Shown here in pieces: positions 23,740 to 34,170 of a stretch of DNA of 64,000 nucleotides (positions are counted from its first letter, which is position 1; each line of letters opens with the position of its first letter). The notes beneath the pieces were generated by a model. That model did no database searches. It worked only from the letters and a program-made list of their open reading frames with translations, and was not told the DNA's origin. The stretch spans positions 4,393,200-4,457,199 of the forward strand of contig VZDJ01000063.1 of NCBI GenBank assembly GCA_008694505.1, given 5' to 3'. The translations under genes were made by a program, and so were the position numbers. This stretch comes from Cyanoderma ruficeps. Lineage: Eukaryota; Chordata; Aves; Passeriformes; Timaliidae.

Positions 23740-24008
23740 AGAATCACAGAACCATTTAGGTGGGAAAAGTCTTCTGAGATCAAGTCCAACCATTCCCCCA
23801 GCACTGCCAAGGCCACTATGAAATCACATCCCCAAGTGCCACATCTCTGCCTTTTAAATCCCTCCAGAAAAGGGGACTCCACCACTGACAGCCTATCCCA
23901 GTGCTTGATATCCCTTTGGACGAAGGAATTTTTCCTATTTTTTGATATAAGACAGGATGCCTGTGGCCTTCTTGGCCACCTGGGCACTTGCTGGCTGGTA
24001 TCCAGCCT
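23740..24008 (-). mobile_element. CR1 LINE fragment with internal deletion
   Basis: Plus strand opens AGAATCACAGAACCATTTAG, continues CCAAGTGCCACATCTCTGCC and GAAGGAATTTTTCCTATTTT (23740-23942). It then jumps to GACAGGATGCCTGTGGCCTT, CTTGGCCACCTGGGCACTTG, CTGGCTGGTATCCAGCC. The latter block lies several hundred bases further inside CR1, so the part between has been deleted. Same CR1 type as the 1316-1745 copy and distinct from its immediate neighbour. Confidence 0.88.
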
Positions 24009-24660
24009 CCACACAAGTGCTCTTGTGCTTCCCCCAAAAGTGCCACCAGTGGCAGCAAACGGCTGTGAAGGAGTAGGGCTGGCTGTGCTGGAGGGTACGT
24101 GGAGCTCCTGGGACTGCCCTGGATCCAGCCCCTCTCCTAACAGGGCAGGTGAGGCCTCCAACTTCATCCATGAGTGGGAATAATGCTCAGACGAGCCATG
24201 CCAAGGAGGTGGGAATGTAGATCCAGCCAGCCAAGAGCCTTTTTTTGATGGTCCATCAGCTGGAAACCCTGGAGGAACTCAACGGGGAGCCAATATCAGG
24301 TGTAAACAGAGGCAGGGTCAGTCAGGAGGAGAGATTTTTCTGCACCAGCAGGATGGCGAGATGACATCTTTCCTACCAAGCTTTCAGCCCTGACTGTAAA
24401 CACTCAACTAACCTTATTATTATTATTTTTATGTGCCTATAACTTGCTTCAATGACCTGAAACAAAGCTGTGGTTTTCAACGGCAACCATCTGAGCTCCT
24501 CCGAATTTTTTTTCTTTTTTCCCCTCCCCTTCCACTTTGCAGAAACAGTTCCTGCTCCTTTGGGCGGCGTGGGCTGTGCTCCAGGCAGCCCTATCCATGG
24601 AATCCATGGAATGCTGCCTGCCTGCTGCCTGCCTGTGTCCCTTCCAGCCAGCTCCTCGCT
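24009..24660. other. unique non-coding DNA
   Basis: A T-run at 24241-24247, a TTATTATTATTATTTTT tract at 24414-24430 and a poly-pyrimidine patch near 24508-24535. No gene. Confidence 0.5.
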
Positions 24661-24870
24661 GCCTTTTGATTGATTGATCGGCGTGGCAGCCTAATAAGCG
24701 ATAACAGCACATATGACAAACTAAACAACCATCTAATGAATTGATTGACATCCGAAGGATTTGACTTGATGCACAACCCCAGTCACAGATAAGGTTAATG
24801 AGGGAGAAATTAAAATGTAGCTCAATGGGTAATGAATACAGCATGTGCCTTGTTGGAACACATGCCAGAT
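24661..24870. promoter_or_regulatory. candidate enhancer with PBX/HOX-like and GATA motifs
   Basis: Two overlapping TGATTGAT copies (24667-24678), TTGATTGACA (24741-24750), CCATCTAATGAATTG, CAGATAAGG (24786-24794) and several TAAT cores lie in about 200 bp of repeat-free AT-rich DNA. TGATTGAC/T resembles PBX-HOX composite sites. Clustering suggests a developmental enhancer. Sequence alone cannot confirm this. Confidence 0.3.
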
Positions 24871-25821
24871 CCATCACTCTGAATCAAGTGGTGGTAGCAA
24901 TTTCTAAATTATTTATTGCACCCCTCATCCTCCTGTCTCCAGGGAAGAGGCACTCAGGCTGGCCTCTGTATTATTTTTGTATATATATATATATATATAA
25001 AACAGCATCTCTCTATCTGTGCATTGTGAGAATCCATAGCCAAAGAAAATTGCTTTGAATTTTGCAATTTTCATGTTGGTTTCTTTTTTCCTTTTTGTAA
25101 ACTCAACAGCAAAAAAAATACAACAATCCAGAACCTGTCATGCCATTTGAATCATAATAGCTACAAATTCACTCCTCTGAATAAATGGAGAGGCTTATTT
25201 ATCAAATATATACAAGATGTCTGTCTAGTTGTTAACACACAGAGGTATGAGTAGGCAGAGGAAATCGAGAAAGTTTACATATTCACTGCTGTCTCCAGGG
25301 ACCTTCCTTTTCCTCCTACTTCTTATTCCCTCTCCCTTCCCCCAACCACAGCTCCAACTTGCTTTGACTTGCTGTGTTTTTCTGTTTTTTCCGTTTTTTG
25401 GTTGGTTTTTTTTTTAATCTCTTTTTTTTTGCCTCAAATGTGTCTGGCTGACAAAACTTAGGCTGCCAGGAATGATCAAGAGATGAAGTTGCCAAGGGAG
25501 GGGAGGGAGATATGCATGGAGATGCATTTCCCCATGTCTCACTGCCTGCATGACAGGGGATCTCCTCCAATATCCAGGAGGAGAGCAGGGGACTCTTCAG
25601 TCTGCTGCAAATACTTGATTATTGCATGAATCTATCTCCACCTCAGGAAAGGGGAAGCAAGATTCACCAGAAATGGGTCTCTGCTGGTTCCCAAAGGGAC
25701 AGACACTGCTGGAAAAAGAAGTCAAGCAGCATCATATGGGCTCTCTACATTATTTATTCCTGAATTCCAGAGTACTTGGAGCAGTGACTTGGAGGGGATT
25801 TGTTGTCCAGAGAGGGTGAGG
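24871..25821. other. AT-rich unique non-coding DNA
   Basis: Contains the TA microsatellite (listed), a T-rich tract at about 25376-25430, and long AT-rich patches. No gene recognised. Confidence 0.5.
24980..24999. repeat. (TA)n microsatellite, about 10 units
   Basis: Perfect alternating TA following a TTATTTTTG tract. Confidence 0.95.
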
Positions 25822-26085
25822 AGTAGACAAGGGCTGAGCAAATGGCTTCACACTGACACAGGCAGGTTAGATTGGATACTGGGGAGAAATCATTCCCTGT
25901 GAGGCTCAGGCAGAGGGTGCCCAGAGAAGCTGGGGCTGCCCCTGGACCCTTGAAAATGTCCAAGACCAGGTTGGACAGGTTTTGGAGCAACCTGGGATAG
26001 GGGAAGGTGTCCCTGGCCATGTCAGGGGGTGGAATGAGATGTGCTTTAAGGTCCTCCAACCCAAACCATTCCAGGATTCTACAAA
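25822..26085 (+). mobile_element. CR1 LINE 3' fragment
   Basis: AAATGGCTTCACACTGACAC, GGTTAGATTGGATACTGGGG, GGTGCCCAGAGAAGCTGGGG, CAAGACCAGGTTGGACAGGT, CCTGGCCATGTCAGGGGGTG, AAGGTCCTCCAACCCAAACC and the terminal CATTCCAGGATTCTAC. Sense orientation, with an intact 3' end and a truncated 5' end. Confidence 0.95.
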
Positions 26086-27510
26086 ATGCAGAGTCTGCAT
26101 CCAGCCCGAAAACACCAGCCCCAGCCTTTCCCTGCAAAGTCCGGGGACTCCTGTGGTTCCAGGTGCTGAACCATCCACCAGGATGCCCCAGCTGCTGTGC
26201 TGAGTATCAGCACAGGAAACCACCCCTTCAACCACCTCTTGGGTGAACCTAAGAGCCAGAGACAATCTAATAATGTTTCTCCTCATCAGCAACCTGAGAC
26301 AGTGAGACCAACAGGTCTGAACTGTATTTTCCACCAAATCCTTTAAAAATAGCGCCTGGCTGTTGTGGGAATGAATCCCCACAGCAGCACAGAGGTGAAG
26401 CCTTTGCTCAGTCCAGGACTCCTGTCCCTCTCCAGTGTCACCCCCCAGCAGAAAGCCCAACACAGACATAGAGAGATGGATAAAACAACATCCTGCAGCT
26501 CCCAAAGGCAGGCTGAGGTCAAACCTCTGTGGGGGTGATCAGAAAACACCTCAGGACTTTCTGACCTTCCATAGCATGTGTGGGAGTGCACAGAAAATCC
26601 CACTGTGAGGAGCCAGTGCCCATAAAGGAGATAGAAGAGTCCTGTAAATTTATTGGAATAAAGGGAAAGAGCCCACTGGGCCACATGCACGCGGGGTTTT
26701 CCCTCTTGGGGTTTCAGAGGGCGCAGCTTCCCTTTTATCCCAACTCTCATGTTGCCCTCTGGCTTTCCCCACTGGCCGAGGTACCAGGCAGGTGCAGCCT
26801 TCCCAAACCACCTGCCCCATATTCCCTTTAAACCTGTCATTTCCCCCCAAATTTCGACACCTCAGGCTTGTGCAGACCCCACTTCTCTCAGGAGCCAAAC
26901 TGTCCAGGCTCTGCAACAAACCTGCTGCTTGAAGTTGGTGGGAACATTCAGACCCATTTTAAATCTGTTAACCCCCCAAATCCTCGCCCATGGAATTGTT
27001 TGTGAGGACACGGGCACACATCCTCCCTGTCAGGACGAAGCGGTCACTCCAGATGCCATCCCAGAAGGCGCCTGTGCCACGGAACGCTGTCGTTTCCCAC
27101 CAGCGGGAATGTTTGCAGATGAGCAAAAGCTTCCAGAAGGCTCAAGTGAAACATCCACATATTTTAGGTGCTCATCTGAACCCATTAGCACATCTTAATT
27201 GCTATCGGCACAGAGGAATGCCAGACTTCCCCACGTCTGCCGAGTCTGTCTGCCTGCCCGGGGATGAGGGAGAAGCACCGGCGCGCAGCCCGGCATCCTG
27301 CAGGCTGGGAGTTCGCTCTCCCCTGAGCACAATCTGTCCCCGGGGCTCCTCAGCTGCTTGCAGGAGGAAACAGGGAGAGGGAGAGGAGCCAAGGCTCATC
27401 CTACAGCCCTTCGCTTGGTGAACGCCGGGATTCGCGCCGGGGGTTTGCCAAAACACGCTGAGCCTGGAGAGGCACCCCAGAGAGAAACCCATTCCCAAGG
27501 AGCCAGCACC
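26086..27510. other. unique non-coding DNA
   Basis: Nothing recognisable. Overlapping open frames reach 199 codons (26505-25906 minus) but cross the CR1 copy and carry no domain. Confidence 0.5.
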
Positions 27511-27654
27511 GGGGATATCCCACACACCGGGGACATCCCACACACCGGGGATATCCCACACCCTGGGGACATCTCACACACCAGGGACATCTCACACACC
27601 GGGGATATCCCACACACCGGGGACATCCCGCACCCCGGGGATATCCCACACACC
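27511..27654. repeat. 18-bp minisatellite, 8 exact-length copies
   Basis: Eight units of exactly 18 bp start at 27511, 27529, 27547, 27565, 27583, 27601, 27619 and 27637. Each is GGGGA(T/C)AT(C/T)CC(or TC) followed by CACACACC or a close variant. Four units carry GGGATATCCC, a perfect 10-bp palindrome. The others carry CATCCC or CATCTC, giving a partly alternating pattern. As 18 is a multiple of three, all frames stay in phase and one plus-strand frame reads a GDIPHT-like hexapeptide repeat. That frame begins at a TTG codon and has no other support. Confidence 0.97.
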
Positions 27655-27901
27655 GACGCCTTTCGTGCCTCCAGCACTGTGGAGTTTGCCCGAGGACACA
27701 GAGGCGTCCCCAAATCGGGGAGGGAGGTGGGAGCCAAGGGACAGACTCTCCCTGCCGACTCCCGGGCAGATCCCGCCGCAGGTGCTGGGAAAAAACTTGG
27801 AGCTGCAGCAGAGCATCAGTTAATTTGTCATCATGGAAACAGCCAGGCCGGGTCAGCGGCTGTTGGCGGAGGAGTCGGGAAGTGCTGCTGGTGGTGATCT
27901 G
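27655..27901. other. CpG-bearing unique spacer
   Basis: GC-rich, modestly CpG-rich DNA between the 18-bp minisatellite and a pyrimidine tract. No exon recognised. Confidence 0.5.
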
Positions 27902-27983
27902 TTCTTTTTTCCTTTTTTTTTTTACTTTATTTTTTTCTTCTAAGGAGATTTCTTTTTTCTTTTTTTTTCTTTTTTTTTTTTTT
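27902..27983 (+). repeat. T-rich polypyrimidine tract
   Basis: About 80 bases almost entirely T with a few C, interrupted by ACTTTAT and TAAGGAGA. It ends TTTTAAGC, with no AG dinucleotide directly abutting a plausible exon. Confidence 0.9.
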
Positions 27984-28079
27984 AAGCTGCCTTGATAAGG
28001 AATTTACCAGGGCGAAATGAGATTACACCGGAGCTCGGAGTATCTAAAAGCAGCAGTTTGCTGGGGACGCAGAGACTGC

Positions 28080-28345
28080 TGCTCATACTATCTCTCTATC
28101 ACCACATATATCCTTCTATCTAATCTATCTAGCACCATATATACCCTTTAGCTCGCCAGCTCCCACAATCCCTGCCCTCTATCCATCATCCACCTATTCA
28201 TCAACACACATCCAGCTCTATCTACCTAGCCATCACTATAAATATCCCATCCATCCATCTCTCTCAATCTATCTCTCATCAGAGAGACCCTTTCCCTACC
28301 TACCTGCCCATATATCCACACACGCATCCACACTCCCCCCCTTGT
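28080..28345. repeat. degenerate CTAT/CCAT-rich simple tract
   Basis: Repeated CTATCT, TCTATC and CCATCCATC words over about 260 bp, with strong pyrimidine bias on the plus strand and many imperfections, as in an old decayed tetranucleotide array. Confidence 0.75.
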
Positions 28346-28626
28346 CTGTCCATCTGTCACCGGCAGAGCTCTCACCTCCTCTCCCCCATCCTTCACCACA
28401 CGTATCCTCTTATCCACCAGCCCATCCATCACAGCCTCTTGCTGCAAGGGGCTCGCTGCCTCTCTGCTCCATTTGCTACCCGAGGGCACCAGATATTTCC
28501 CTGTGGATCGCTGGATCCACAGCCCACCAAGCAGCAGGTCCTCTTCTCCCACCCGCCAGAGAGGGGATGGGGCGGGTTAGAGATGGGAAAGGTGCTCTGG
28601 GTCAGTTGAGGGGACTCAGCGCTGGT
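28346..28626. other. unique spacer
   Basis: Nothing recognisable between the CTAT-rich tract and the 29-bp minisatellite. Confidence 0.45.
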
Positions 28627-28982
28627 GTGGATGTGGAGTGTTCACAGTGCTGAGCTGGGATGTGGAGTGTTCACAGTGCTGAATTGGGATGTGGAGTGCT
28701 CACACCGCTGAACTGGGATGTGGAGTGTTCACACTGCTGAGCTGGGATGTGGAGTGTTCACATTGCTGAATTGGGATGTGGAACACTCACACTGCTGAAC
28801 TGGGATGTGAAACACTCACACTGCTGAGCTGGGATGTGGAACACTCACACTGCTGAGCTGGGATGTGGGGATGTGGAGTGTTCACACTGCTGAATTGGGA
28901 TGTGGAACACTCACACCACTGAACTGGGATGTGGAGTGTTCACAGTGCTGAACTGGGATGTGGAAAGCTCACACTGCTGAGC
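28627..28982. repeat. 29-bp minisatellite, 12 units in two forms
   Basis: Units start at 28627 (partial), 28656, 28685, 28714, 28743, 28772, 28801, 28830, 28859, 28896, 28925 and 28954. Spacing is 29 bp except 37 bp after 28859, where an 8-bp piece is duplicated. Each unit is TGGGATGTG, an 8-bp core, then AC plus CACTGCTGA-type sequence. Seven units have core GAGTGTTC (or GAGTGCTC). Five have GAACACTC or a close variant. The two cores are exact reverse complements in the same flanks. No reading frame is preserved. Confidence 0.97.
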
Positions 28983-29549
28983 CAGGCTGGGCCACACCTG
29001 CACATCCACCAGCAGGAGGAAGGAGCTTCTGGTCCAGGCAGGACCAAACCGTGGAAATGCACAAAAAGCAGGCACACATGAATGAGGAAGGTGCTGAGCG
29101 CTTTCTGCAAGTTGCAGCAAGGATTTAAAGAAAATCCTGGCCCCCACACTAGGGAAGAGCATCAGTGCCCTTTATCCCCCCAGATCCTGCCTAGCCCCTC
29201 TTGCAAGTGTTAGAGGAGAGGAATTTTCCTTGCACAGATCTGTCTGCCACCAGGGCTCCAAAAATGCCATATTCCCTCCCCAAATCAGCCACTGACCAAA
29301 TCACACCGTACCCTGCCCCTCACCAACTGCCGGGCTGGCACAGCGCCTCCAGGCTGGAGCCAAAGGCAGCTCAGGCTCGGGATGGCGGGGGGAGGATGCT
29401 GCCGAGTGGCACCGAGCCACAAAATTTGCCAGAGAGAAGAAAACACCCAAGCAGTGCTTAAAAACTGAAAGCTGTTACTTTAATTACGGGCTTTCTGCTT
29501 TATCACCAATAGCGTTTCTCACACATTCATCAGCAAACCTGGTAATAAA
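28983..29549. other. unique non-coding DNA
   Basis: Nothing recognisable. AT-rich patch near 29460-29560. Confidence 0.5.
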
Positions 29550-30785
29550 TCAATCGTGGGTAGCCAGGAGCTGCAGTCTGGCTCCTTCCCTTTCTCTCCC
29601 CTGCTCCCTGCAAGCTCCCACACCATTAGTATGCAGTCCGGCACTGCCAGTCTGTGCATTCCTCATCGGCTTTGGGCTGGAGCTGGTATCAAGCGAGTGC
29701 CCCCAGCGCGGATTTGACACAGCCAGCTTTGCCTGTGGGGAAGGCAGGCGCGGGCGGAGGAGAGGGTGGACGTGCCTGTGTCTCTCAGGGCACGTGTGCA
29801 GTCCTGGCTGCAGGCTGTAGGGATGTTTCTGCATCCACAGGGAATTTCGGGAGGGGAGGAATGCAGGGATGGGGCAGGGTGCCCGTGTCACACACCTGGG
29901 TGCGGGCATCGGCTGCTGGGCATGTTCCCACTCTGTCTGCTGCTTGTTTCGTGCCCAGAAATCCCGATGGCAAGGCCAGGGTGGGGACTGTGGGCACATG
30001 GGCTGAGCAGAGGGGTGACAAAATCTCGGCTTCAAAATCTTTTCCATGCACGGACACCGGTCCCAGAGCACAGCCCGCCTGGCAGGACACTGAGGCTGGG
30101 GAGAAGCACATGAAGGTGTTTCCCTGTGCCTTTGCTGTGCCTTTGCACTTGAGGCTGCCATGAAAAGCCAGCCCTGCTGCCTGTCCCACACCCAAAAAAG
30201 CCAAATGTTCAGGGCAACCAGGACGGTGCAATATCCAGTCATGCTGCACTGGAGCCACCAGTGATAGCTCTGCACACACCAATTCCTGGAGAGGATATTG
30301 CAGGTCCTGACTGTCCACAGGTCCCAGGAAGGGCCAAATCCTCCTGCCTGGATCTTGCTGGAGCAAGGTTCAGCAGTGGAAACTGAGGCTGAGGATGCTG
30401 ACCCTTGCTGAGGTCTCTGTTTGTGGGCTGGTTGACACCTGCCCTCTCCTCGACCTCCCGCTGTCCACTGCAGCAAAACCAGCAACAGCTCTGCTGCTGA
30501 AACACAAATGGAACAACTCCAAGCCTTCCATTTCCCTATCACCTCTGCCAGCTTCCCAAATCCATTTTTTTCCTCCCATTTGAGTGTTTCTGGGTTCGCT
30601 CCACCGTGGCAGAGGTGCTCCCCTCTGCACTCTCCCCATGCCAGTACCTGCTGCTTCCCATCAGCCGTGTGAGGACTGCACAGATGTGCACACAACAGTC
30701 CAGATGTGCATGGCACGTTGCCAGGCTGATGATGGAGAGGGAGCAGCCTCCCACCTCCCAAAATGAGGAGATGGGCTCCCTCCAA
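29550..30785 (-). other. long stop-free stretch, probably not a gene
   Basis: The longest open frame in the window (411 codons, minus strand). It begins at a TTG codon. The first ATG lies at 30242, leaving 230 codons. The translation is rich in Trp, Cys, His, Gln, Pro and Ser with no domain, signal peptide or repeat that I recognise. Two other frames are also open over much of the same span (30366-29785 minus, 193 codons; 29654-30163 plus, 169 codons). That points to generally low stop-codon density in GC-rich DNA. A lineage-specific transcript cannot be excluded. Confidence 0.2.
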
Positions 30786-33357
30786 TTGCTCCTGGAGCCA
30801 GTGTGCAAACCCAATTGACCTTGAACAGTAATTGGCCCTCTAATTAACACTCAGCAGAGAAGCAAAGGGCCAAGACTCTTTTCAGAGGAGGTGGCCAGGG
30901 AAGGGGAGCAGCCATCCCTCGGTGCTGTGTGTTCCTGTGGGGATGAAAGGACACATCTCCGTGTTTAACCAGGAAAATCCCTTCCCTGAGGCTCACCCTT
31001 GGGAGCAGGAGCCAGCCGGACATCCTGGGACCACAGTCCCGGGGAAAGCATCCTAAGGCAGAGTCACTCACAGCCCAGCACACACCCTCCCATCCTCACA
31101 GAGCCCCGCGCAGGATCACAAACATCTTCTGGGATCTCTCCCAGCCGGTTCCCTGCAGAGTTCGGTTCCAGCCCTCCCTGCCGGGGTTTGCATCTCCGTC
31201 GCGCACCGACTGTCTCCCCCCATCACTCTACCGATCTCGTCCTCCCGCGCCAACACACACATTTCCCTCTGCTCATCCCCTCCTCTAGCCTGGCATCAGG
31301 AGCTCCAGGCTTGACATTTTCATCTCCCGGTTATTTACAGGAGGGCACATCCGCGGGAGCGGTCACAGGTGATTTCCCCGCGCCGTCGGCTCCCGCTCCG
31401 CACGGAGCCGCAGGGGGCAGATTCCTCACTGCAGATATCATTAATCCTGCAAATCCCCAAATCCCACCCTCCTGCCACGCTCGTCCTGGGCAATGAAGAG
31501 CCACGACAGGCTAAAACTGCCAGCAGCCAGAGTCCTGCAGGAGCTCCTGCTGTCCCGGCTGCTCTTCCCTCTACAGCCCCAGGGGAAAGTGGAGCCCCGC
31601 GGGCTGGATCCTCCTGGGCAATCGGAGCAAACAGGGAGGGAGTAAAACTCTCCATGGCCCTGCTTCCCAGGCAGGGAATTGCTGGGATCACACCTTGTCT
31701 TGGTCCCGGAGCGGGAATGCGGAGGAGGGAACGCTGTCTCTAAAAACAAACCGGGCGCTTCTTCCTTCTCCCCCTTTGCTCTCAGAACCAATCTTAAAGG
31801 TGCAGAACTCAATATCCGGCATAAACAGAACAGATAATTGGGGATACCAGCATCAAAAAGTCACCCCAGCACACAGCTGATTGGGATTCAGCAGTGGAGG
31901 GACTGAATCCTGGGCTGGGTCTGCTCTTACGTGGGGTGAGGCTGAAGAGCATCCCCTGCAAACCTAAACCCAGCCCTTAACACGCTTCCTTCCAAAAGAT
32001 AACGAACTGATAACAAGTGATTGCAACCGCCAGGAACTGAGGGAGATTCATCTGCTGCGATTCCTGCCAGGAGCTGCCGGTGAACTGGAAAATCATGTCA
32101 CAGCCTCCTCTTTGGAGCTGCTCCTGCAGAAGGGACACCTTGAGCATCCAGCCCAGGTGAGCTCCATCACTGTCTGGCATTTCTCAGGTGGATGGTCAGA
32201 AAGGAGAGGAAGTCGTGCCTGCAGCCAGCAAGCTGCTGCCCTGCCCTGCCCTGCATCCTGGTGCCATTGCTAAATCCCCATCTGGCAGGGCTGGTGTCCC
32301 AGAACAGCTGGGCTGGCCAGGATCCCGGGAGCTGGGCACCACCTGCACCCTCAGCAATGCTCAGACTGGCACACAACCAAGGCTGCAGTAAAACCCAGTG
32401 CCCCTGGCTCACACCTCACTGCAGGAGTGGCATGGGAAGGTGCCATCCTGGGGAGTTCCCTGTTCCCAGCCTGGCAGCACACCCAGGAGCTCCCCAGCTG
32501 CTGCTTTCCTCACTCAGTTGCCTCCCTGGCCATCACTACTCCTTAATTATTTAATGTCTGCGAGACACCTCGAGACTTTGCGCGGGAAGGGAGATGAACT
32601 GCACGACCCAAAATTGGTCTTTTCCATCTCAAACTCCTTGCATTTTATCCTGGGATGAAAAGAGCTCTATTAGGCAAAGTATCAGTATTATTAGATTTCC
32701 TTGGAGCCCTAACAAACGGATATTAGATTATTACTGCAGATGCATTTCTAAGGCACTCATCACCAGAGTATCTGAGCATCAATTACACAGATTTAGAGAT
32801 AAAAAAATGCTTTCCCCTGGAGAACAGGGTACAAAACCCCTTCTCTTTTTGCCTCCCTTCCCCATCTTTTCCAAATGCATTTACCTCCCTCCCACTGCCT
32901 TCTGCAGAGCTGGAGCTGCTTACGAGGAAAGCTCTCGGGTTGATGGGCAACCCTGCAATCTTTGAAACATCTGAAGCAGCAAAAGCTTTTTGTAAAGACT
33001 GGCAGGAGTCAGCTGAAGAGATTTCAATGTGCAAATGGACATAAAAAGATGCAAGAGGGGGAACGGAACGTTGGATTTATTGTTCTAAGGACAAAGGATT
33101 TGCTATTAGATAAGATGACCCCACGGCCTGGCTCCAGCACCTACAGGTCACAGTGCACAGAAAACCCATCCTGCTTTTGGGGTGAAAGGGAAAAATGGAA
33201 AAAAAGTTCAGGTTTGACTGTGCTGATAAGGTCTCTGATAATTCCCTGCCTTACTATTGCCATTATGCTAACCCCTAGCAACACCACAGGAACTGGGCTG
33301 GATATTGAACACACAAATCCACGGCTGGAAGTGCTTAAAGGCTGAAGAGAAAAGATC
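30786..33357. other. unique non-coding DNA
   Basis: No gene or interspersed repeat recognised. A CpG-bearing patch lies at about 31140-31400 and AT-rich patches at 32640-32810. Overlapping open frames reach 165 codons without motifs. Confidence 0.5.
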
Positions 33358-33415
33358 AAAGTCTGAGAGGGGAAAACACGGAGAAGGGGCTTGGCCAGGA
33401 TCACACGGCTGGGAC
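33358..33415 (-). mobile_element. possible MIR-type SINE remnant
   Basis: Plus strand GTCTGAGAGGGGAAAACACG, GGCTTGGCCAGGATCACACG, GCTGGGACC resembles the complement of the MIR central region ('cagagaggggaagtgacttgcccaaggtcacacagctgg'). Short and diverged. Confidence 0.4.
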
Positions 33416-34051
33416 CAAACTGCTCCTCGTCCCCCAGCTCCCAGCATACACAGGGACCATGCCGCATCACCCCTGCCTCACTCAGTCTTTCTTGCCCTTT
33501 CAGCTGATCTTGCTCCCCAAAAGACTAAATATCACAATTAATTTCCTTGCACATTCTTTAATTTCAGCTCATGGGTCCAGAGATTGTGATTTGGCCTCAT
33601 TTTTCAAATCCATTCCTTTCACCAAGTCTAGCCCATTCCATCCCGCAGGTAAATACTTCAGGACTACACCCAGCTTCCAGCCCCACGACAGCCTGCCCAA
33701 CAAGCTGTCAGAAGGGGGAAACCACAAACAAAATCCCTTAATTTTCTTCCCAGACCAGGATCCCATCCCCAGTGTGGGTTCACACTGCCTTGTGAGCCCA
33801 GCCCAGCTGCTTGGCTCATCCCAAAGCCCCTCCTGCGTGGCTGGTGGAGACAAAGCTGCTGCTCCAGCCAGCCCAGCCTTGTGTGTTGGCCAGAGAAGCC
33901 ACTGGGCAGCAGGGAAAGCAGCTCTGCTTCAGAGAAAAGCTCTCAGAAGCACCTTCTGCTTCTATCCATGGGCAGAACTCCGAGCCAGGATATGGGTCTC
34001 CTTCTGCCATCCTAGCTGTGCCCCACCAGGACCAGGAGCTCTATGTGTCAG
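33416..34051. other. unique non-coding DNA
   Basis: A 259-codon plus-strand frame starting at ATG 33459 runs through here into the next CR1 copy. Its last part encodes the complement of CR1 and it shows no domain, so I do not call it a gene. Confidence 0.5.
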
Positions 34052-34170
34052 TCTTGAAAACCACCTTAAAAATCATCTTTTTCCAACCCCTGCCATGGGC
34101 AGGGACACCTTCCACGAGACCAGGTTGCTCCAAGCCCCATCCAGCCTTGCCTGGAAGACTTCCAGGGCTG
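34052..34170 (-). mobile_element. CR1 LINE 3' fragment
   Basis: Plus strand TTAAAAATCATCTTTTTCCA, CCCCTGCCATGGGCAGGGAC, CTTCCACGAGACCAGGTTGC, CCAAGCCCCATCCAGCCTTG, GACTTCCAGGGCTGATG. Complement of the CR1 3' end. The terminal octamer repeat is missing or eroded. Confidence 0.93.

Noticed and set aside
24810..24870. tRNA-like A box (TGTAGCTCAATGGGTA) near 24816.
   Set aside because: There is no B box (GGTTCGANNCC), no acceptor-stem pairing and no cloverleaf. It fits a chance match inside an AT-rich block.
27358..27897. Plus-strand frame with a repeated GDIPHT-like hexapeptide.
   Set aside because: It is a by-product of an 18-bp minisatellite. It starts at TTG, and the opposite strand is also open across the array.
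27511..28982. CRISPR-like alternation of repeats.
   Set aside because: Units are contiguous tandem copies without unique spacers, in a vertebrate genome. These are minisatellites.
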